Shown one piece after another: positions 31,670 through 35,982 of a DNA stretch of 35,982 nt (position 1 is its first letter; every line of letters begins with the position of its first letter). The DNA is taken from positions 1 through 35,982 of the forward strand of contig JBAZCN010000017.1 of the NCBI GenBank assembly GCA_041655035.1, written 5' to 3'. The DNA is from NAT127 sp041655035 (GTDB lineage: Bacteria; Pseudomonadota; Gammaproteobacteria; Pseudomonadales; Porticoccaceae). A model generated the notes under the pieces. The model was not told where the DNA came from and ran no database searches. It saw only the letters and a list, made by a program, of their open reading frames with translations. Both the position numbers and the translations under genes were made by a program.

Positions 31670-32881
31670 ATGCCAGCCACCCTATCCAACCCCACCGCAC
31701 TTTTTGATGCCCTGATGCCAATTGCGCCGCGCCCGGAGGTCCTGTTCGTCAAAGGCGAAGGCTCCTGGCTCATCGACAGCAATGGCAAGCGCTACCTGGA
31801 TTTCATCCAGGGCTGGGCGGTCAATGCCCTCGGCCACTGCCACCCGGCTGTCGTCGACGCCCTGCAACGACAGTGCGCCGCGCTGATCAACCCGAGCCCG
31901 GCGTTCTACAACCAGCCGATGGTGGAACTTGCGAGCCAGTTGGCCATGCACAGTGGTCTGGATCAGGTATTTTTTGCCAACAGCGGCGCCGAAGCCAATG
32001 AAGGCGCCATCAAACTGGCGCGCAAATGGGGATCGCTGCAACGAAACGGCGCCTTCAAGATCATCACCTTCGACAACAGCTTTCACGGTCGCACCCTGGC
32101 CACCATGTCGGCCTCCGGCAAGCCCGGCTGGGATCAGTTGTTCGAGCCCAAGGTGCCGGGCTTCATCAAGGTGCCGTACAACGATATCGAGGCCGTGGAA
32201 CAGGTCATCGATGACCAGGTGGTGGCGGTGATGCTCGAACCGATCCAGGGTGAGGCCGGCGTCATCCCTGCGCGCCGGGATTTTCTCGACGGCCTGCAAC
32301 GACTCGCCCGCCACCACCGCCTGCTGCTCATCATCGATGAGATACAAACCGGCATGGGCCGTACCGGTACACTGTTCGCCAGCCAACAACTGGGAATCGC
32401 GCCGGATATTCTCACCCTGGGCAAGGGAATAGGTGGCGGAGTGCCGCTCGCCGCCATGCTGGCCAGAAAGGACATCAGCTGTTTCGCCCCGGGAGACCAG
32501 GGCGGCACCTACAATGGCAACCCCATGGCCTGCGCCGCCGGGCTTGCCGTGCTTAACACCCTGCTCGGCCCCGGGTTTCTCGCCGCGGTTACCCGCAGCA
32601 GCGACTACCTGCGCGACGGCCTGGCAACCCTGTCGGCCAAACACCGGCTGGGAGAGGTGCGCGGCCAGGGCCTGCTGCTGGCACTGGACACCGCCCACCG
32701 CGATGCCAGGGAAATCGTCGTCGCCGCCCTGGCGCAAGGACTGCTGATCAATGCCCCCCGGCCGGAAACATTGCGCTTGATGCCCGCCCTGACGGTCAGC
32801 CAGGACGACATCGACAGGATGCTGGCGCTGCTCGACGGTGTCCTGACTCTGCCGGCGGCCTCTGACGGTGGCCAACATTGA
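31670..32881 (+). CDS. argD: Class III aminotransferase, acetylornithine transaminase type
   Basis: PLP-dependent transaminase whose best fit is N-acetylornithine aminotransferase (ArgD), which makes N-acetylornithine for arginine synthesis (and, as in E. coli, possibly lysine). It has 403 residues. Visible are YLDFIQGWAVNALGHCHP near 42, the PLP-phosphate site NSGAEANEGAIKLAR near 104, the STFHGRTLATMSASGKP-like segment (DNSFHGRTLATMSASG), DEIQTGMGRTG near 223 and the Schiff-base Lys252 in TLGKGIGGGVPLAAML. The ATG at 31670 has GGAGG 6 bases upstream; upstream codons in the same frame are not protein-like. Succinylornithine or other omega-amino acid transaminase activity cannot be excluded. 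Confidence 0.85.
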   Translation: MPATLSNPTALFDALMPIAPRPEVLFVKGEGSWLIDSNGKRYLDFIQGWAVNALGHCHPAVVDALQRQCAALINPSPAFYNQPMVELASQLAMHSGLDQVFFANSGAEANEGAIKLARKWGSLQRNGAFKIITFDNSFHGRTLATMSASGKPGWDQLFEPKVPGFIKVPYNDIEAVEQVIDDQVVAVMLEPIQGEAGVIPARRDFLDGLQRLARHHRLLLIIDEIQTGMGRTGTLFASQQLGIAPDILTLGKGIGGGVPLAAMLARKDISCFAPGDQGGTYNGNPMACAAGLAVLNTLLGPGFLAAVTRSSDYLRDGLATLSAKHRLGEVRGQGLLLALDTAHRDAREIVVAALAQGLLINAPRPETLRLMPALTVSQDDIDRMLALLDGVLTLPAASDGGQH

Positions 32882-32966
32882 CCGGACACGCCGATACCAC
32901 ATCAAAAAATCGCTATCCCGGAGGGCTATGCGGTGTCCTGATGTTGTCGTCGATTGCGCAATGAAT

Positions 32967-33004
32967 CAAGAAAACGCTCCGCCTCGCGGTGGAACGTTTT
33001 CTTG
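32967..33004. terminator. Bidirectional terminator between argD and the TonB receptor gene
   Basis: A 17-bp inverted repeat (CAAGAAAACG..CC pairing with GG..CGTTTTCTTG) with two non-Watson-Crick positions and a 4-base loop (TCGC), with T-rich sequence on the plus strand side and A-rich on the other. It lies between convergent genes, 11 bases from the end of the receptor gene. Confidence 0.75.
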
Positions 33005-33014
33005 CGTTGTGCCG

Positions 33015-35411
33015 TCAACTGCCCCAGCTATAGCGCAGGTCGAAGCCAAACATGCGGGGCGGGCCGTAAAACACCGTGGCGGTGGGAAAGGTTGGCGACA
33101 ATGTGGTTGGCGCTGTCGCATAGTCTTCATCCAGCACATTGGTGATCCAGAACCCCAGGTCCAGTCCGCCACCATTGATGCCGCGCCAGTCAAGGCGGGT
33201 ATTGACCACGTCATAACCCGGCAGGGCAACACCCACCTGACCATCCCACTTTTCTGTATAAAAGTAATCCGTATTCCAGATCAGTTGACCGCCCACCGGC
33301 TGTATCGGCAGTTCCCAGCGCAGGCTCAGGGTGCCGGAAAATTCCGGAGTGGGCAGGGTGACTTCGTCCTTGCCGATTGAACCGAATGGCGATGCGCCCA
33401 GCTTATCCACCTTCTGGTCAATATAGGCGCCATTGAAACCGATGGTCAGCGCAGGAATAGGCGAAATACTGCCGTCAAATTCGATGCCACGGATGGTGAA
33501 ATCCGCCACATTGACACCGATGGAACTCCGGTTGGGAACATCCGGCGCATTGCTGGGAACACCGGCCAGGCTCACGGCATTGAAAAACTGCAGGCCATCT
33601 TCATATTTCATCTGAAAGACCGACACATTGAGCCGCGCTGCGACATCATTGAAATACCAGTCCGATTTCATCCCGATTTCAAAGTCTTCCACGGTTTCCT
33701 TGCCGGTGGTCTGGAAGGGCCTCAGGTCCGGACAGGTGACGGCTACCCCCGCCAGTTCACAGCCTTCGCCGCCGGTGGTGAACTGGGTTTCGAAACTGGG
33801 GCTGTTCAGCCCCACGCCCCGGTAGCCATACCTGTGCGTGATATAGAAAAACAGGTCGTCGGTTGCCTGCCAGTCGAGACCGACGGTATAGGTAGGTTCT
33901 TCGCCTTTGACCTTGGAAATGCCGGTTCCATCGGGCAGATCCAGCGCCGCAATACTTTTGCATTCCCCAAGGCTGATATAGCGGTCCGGGCGGCTGCCGC
34001 CACACCCGGTCACCTTATCCCAGCTGTAACGCACGCCCAGGTTGAATGTCAGCGTGTCGGTAAGATCGTAGCCAATCTGGGCAAAGATCGCCTCGTTTTC
34101 GTTTTCCACATAACTGGCGCTGTAGCTGAGGTCGGGCCCGTCAAACAGGGGATCAAAAATCTGGAATTGGGAACCCATCGGCCCATTGGCCTTGTCGTTG
34201 TTGTAAAAGTACCCCGCTATCCATTCCAGCCGGTCACCCAGGGAGCTACCCTGCAACTGGATTTCATTGGTGAGAAACTCGCGACGCATCACCGAACTGG
34301 CGCGGAACAACACAAAGTCGGAAAAAAAGCCGGGAGCAAGCTCGACATTCAGGGGGCCGTTGCCGCCGGTGTTGATCTGGGTGCTGACAAATGCTTCGCG
34401 ATAGCTGAAAATATTCTGCACGGTGATGTTGTCGGCTATATCCCAGGTGGTTTTATTCACCGCCCCCCAACTGCGCCGATCGGCATGGGGATTATCAAGA
34501 TCTGAGTAAACCTTGTGTGGCCCCGCCCGCCTTTGCCCTTCCACGTAGGGCCTCAGTGCCGCATCAAAGATGGCAGCCTGTGGCCCGAATGCGGAGGGGT
34601 GATAGTCGTGAATCACCTGGCCACCGGGCTGCTGGTGCGACTCGAAGTAGTCCGCGACCAACAGGTTGGACAGGTTTTCCAGGGGATCGAACAAAAGAGA
34701 CAAGCGTACCGAGCGTTCATTGACGTCATCGAAATCCCGCCCGCCACTGAGGTTCTTGGTGAAACCATCCTGGTCGCGAGCCTGGGCTGCAACCCGCAGG
34801 GCCAGTTTGTCCTCGATCAGCGTCAGATTGCCCGCACCCTGAACTTCCCAGAGGTTGTAATCCCCCACGGTGGTTTGCAGATAGGCATCCTGTTCATAGC
34901 CAGGCGGCTTGGACGTCATCAAGATGGCGCCACCCAACGTGTTGCGGCCAAACAGTGTCCCCTGGGGCCCCTTAAGCACCTGGATATTGGCGAGGTCATA
35001 GATCGGCAGGTTGATGCCCTCACCCGGCATGGGCGCTTCGTTGAAATACAGCACAACGGCAGGAATGCCCTCTCCGATGGGCAGTTTGCTTAAACCGCGC
35101 ATGGATACACTGGTGTTGGTCTGCCCCCCTTCGGCCTGAAAGCGAAGTCCCGGAGACAGCGCTGTCAGGTCGCTCAGCTTGGTCACGCTGGCCTCCTGCA
35201 AGCGTATGTCGGAAAAGGCGTTGACCGAAACAGGCACTTCCTGCAGCGATTCTTCGCGGCGCCGCGCGGTGATCAGGATTTCCTCGATATAGGCGCCGGC
35301 CTGGGCGCCCTGTCGCTGTCCTCCTTCCTGGGTGTGAGCAACCATCGGCATGGAAGACGCCAGACAAACGGCTGTGGTCAGGGCAAGTTTATATTTATAG
35401 TACTTGGGCAT
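33015..35411 (-). CDS. TonB-dependent outer-membrane receptor
   Basis: Outer-membrane active transporter driven by TonB. It has 798 residues: a signal peptide (KLALTTAVCLASSMPMVAHTQ, cleavage near residue 28), a TonB box (EEILITARRREE, about 44-55), the plug domain (about 60-170, with VSVNAFSDIRLQEASVT, ANIQVLKGPQGTLFGRNTLGGAI) and a 22-strand-type barrel to the C-terminus, which ends FDLRYSWGS. The GGAGGAA site 9 bases before the ATG is strong. The plug resembles the large CirA/FecA-like group common in Cellvibrionales and sphingomonads. The ligand (siderophore, vitamin or sugar) cannot be read from sequence, and no TonB, FecR or ABC genes are adjacent. Confidence 0.93.
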   Translation of the reverse strand: MPKYYKYKLALTTAVCLASSMPMVAHTQEGGQRQGAQAGAYIEEILITARRREESLQEVPVSVNAFSDIRLQEASVTKLSDLTALSPGLRFQAEGGQTNTSVSMRGLSKLPIGEGIPAVVLYFNEAPMPGEGINLPIYDLANIQVLKGPQGTLFGRNTLGGAILMTSKPPGYEQDAYLQTTVGDYNLWEVQGAGNLTLIEDKLALRVAAQARDQDGFTKNLSGGRDFDDVNERSVRLSLLFDPLENLSNLLVADYFESHQQPGGQVIHDYHPSAFGPQAAIFDAALRPYVEGQRRAGPHKVYSDLDNPHADRRSWGAVNKTTWDIADNITVQNIFSYREAFVSTQINTGGNGPLNVELAPGFFSDFVLFRASSVMRREFLTNEIQLQGSSLGDRLEWIAGYFYNNDKANGPMGSQFQIFDPLFDGPDLSYSASYVENENEAIFAQIGYDLTDTLTFNLGVRYSWDKVTGCGGSRPDRYISLGECKSIAALDLPDGTGISKVKGEEPTYTVGLDWQATDDLFFYITHRYGYRGVGLNSPSFETQFTTGGEGCELAGVAVTCPDLRPFQTTGKETVEDFEIGMKSDWYFNDVAARLNVSVFQMKYEDGLQFFNAVSLAGVPSNAPDVPNRSSIGVNVADFTIRGIEFDGSISPIPALTIGFNGAYIDQKVDKLGASPFGSIGKDEVTLPTPEFSGTLSLRWELPIQPVGGQLIWNTDYFYTEKWDGQVGVALPGYDVVNTRLDWRGINGGGLDLGFWITNVLDEDYATAPTTLSPTFPTATVFYGPPRMFGFDLRYSWGS

Positions 35412-35831
35412 TGTGAACTTCCTCCAGTTGATAGCTTATCTAATAGTTTTTACCGGGGCTTCGGACGTAGGTTGCCATGCGGAACTGCTGGATTCAACAC
35501 ATGCACCCACAGCATAGTTCATAAATCGGCTGCAGATCCGGCTATAGCTTTTTGATAACCATGACTGTGTATCTGTGGCGCTATATTGGCCCCGCCAGGA
35601 CATCTCTAGCCGCATTCGACCGCAGCTGTCCCGCCGAGTCATTATCTCTACCCGTTTGAGCCGGCAAGCCACACGCAAGCGAGGATCACTGCAATCCCGC
35701 CCCCCGGATTGGATGGTAGTGTTATCCCTGGCAATTGCTTGAGAACGCGCCTGACGAGATATTGCCGGTGTCTTTTCTCATCGTGCGCCCTGTGATAGCG
35801 TGGACGCACACGAACACGGAGGTTCGATCCG
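35412..35831. other. Divergent intergenic region upstream of the TonB receptor
   Basis: This 420-base region has no convincing coding sequence; the small open frames in it are not protein-like. A near-palindrome GATAGCTTATC (35431-35441) lies in the receptor leader. A weak promoter (TTGCTT, 17 bases, GATATT) points toward the Rpn-like gene. No Fur box was recognised by eye. Confidence 0.4.
35735..35763 (+). promoter_or_regulatory. Weak candidate promoter of the Rpn-like gene
   Basis: TTGCTT (35735-35740), 17 bases, GATATT (35758-35763), about 70 bases before the ATG at 35832. Each hexamer matches consensus only partly. Confidence 0.3.
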
Positions 35832-35982
35832 ATGGCCCAGGATACCGGCTATAAACTGTTGTTCTCCCACCCCGAAATGATCCGCGACCTGCTGCTCGGC
35901 TATGTGCCGGGCGAGTGGATACAGGATGCCGACTTCGCCACCCTCGAACATATCAACGGCAGCTACGTCGCCGAATCCGAAC
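35832..35982 (+). CDS. Rpn-like recombination-promoting nuclease / putative transposase, N-terminal part
   Basis: The first 50 residues of a gene cut by the right edge (MAQDTGYKLLFSHPEMIRDL...). The pattern of LFSHPEMIRDLLLGYVPGEW followed by DFATLEHINGSYVAESE matches the N-terminus of the Rpn/YhgA-like PD-(D/E)XK nuclease family, where (Y/F)xxLFSHPxMVxDLLxGFV and DFSTLERxxxSYV are usual. Family members promote RecA-independent recombination in E. coli. The catalytic motif lies beyond the window, so activity cannot be judged. Confidence 0.7.
   Translation, partial: MAQDTGYKLLFSHPEMIRDLLLGYVPGEWIQDADFATLEHINGSYVAESE

Noticed and set aside
35431..35441. Near-palindrome GATAGCTTATC in the receptor leader, considered as an operator
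   Set aside because: It is short, AT-rich and single-copy here, and does not match the Fur box well enough to call.

Overview
The window looks like core chromosome of a high-GC gammaproteobacterium that makes polyhydroxyalkanoate (PHA). Three gene neighbourhoods support this: nadC/ampD-ampE; ibaG-murA-hisG-hisD-hisC, the order seen in pseudomonads; and kdsD-kdsC-lptC-lptA-lptB-rpoN-hpf-ptsN-rapZ-ptsO, the classic rpoN locus. The TonB-dependent receptor and PhaR/phasin genes suggest a marine or soil relative of Cellvibrionales/Pseudomonadales. That placement is inference. No tRNA, rRNA, CRISPR array, prophage or insertion sequence was seen.

Layout. 1-4779 (minus strand) carries groL (3' part cut by the left edge) and groS behind a near-consensus sigma-32 promoter, then fxsA, and the muropeptide-recycling genes ampG, ampE and ampD. 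nadC (plus) runs away from ampD. 6167-10760 (minus) is ibaG, murA, hisG, hisD, hisC, tightly packed or overlapping. 11041-17915 (plus) makes KDO, builds the inner-membrane and periplasmic parts of the Lpt LPS export machine, and encodes sigma-54, a hibernation factor and the nitrogen-PTS/RapZ module. mgtE and darP follow.

19931-21825 is a PHA-granule module: phaR diverges from two phasin genes. Two copies of a 15-bp palindrome, 60 bp centre to centre, flank the first phasin promoter and are good candidates for PhaR operators. Next are a TrmY-like SPOUT methyltransferase and rsuA.

23710-29325 (minus) is the least ordinary region. In transcription order it holds an MFS exporter, an HMGL-like (DRE-TIM) enzyme of unknown substrate, a PAS-GGEEF diguanylate cyclase, a small single-domain globin-like protein and the chaperone pair cbpA-cbpM. 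The globin directly follows the cyclase and could be a separate haem sensor for it; this is the best candidate here for an undescribed system. The right end has a small unknown protein, a DUF3300 protein, an acetylornithine-type aminotransferase, a TonB-dependent receptor and the start of an Rpn-like nuclease gene.

A short palindromic repeat (REP/BIME type) occurs four times in intergenic DNA: once on each side of nadC in opposite orientation, and as a perfect 32-bp inverted pair downstream of rsuA.
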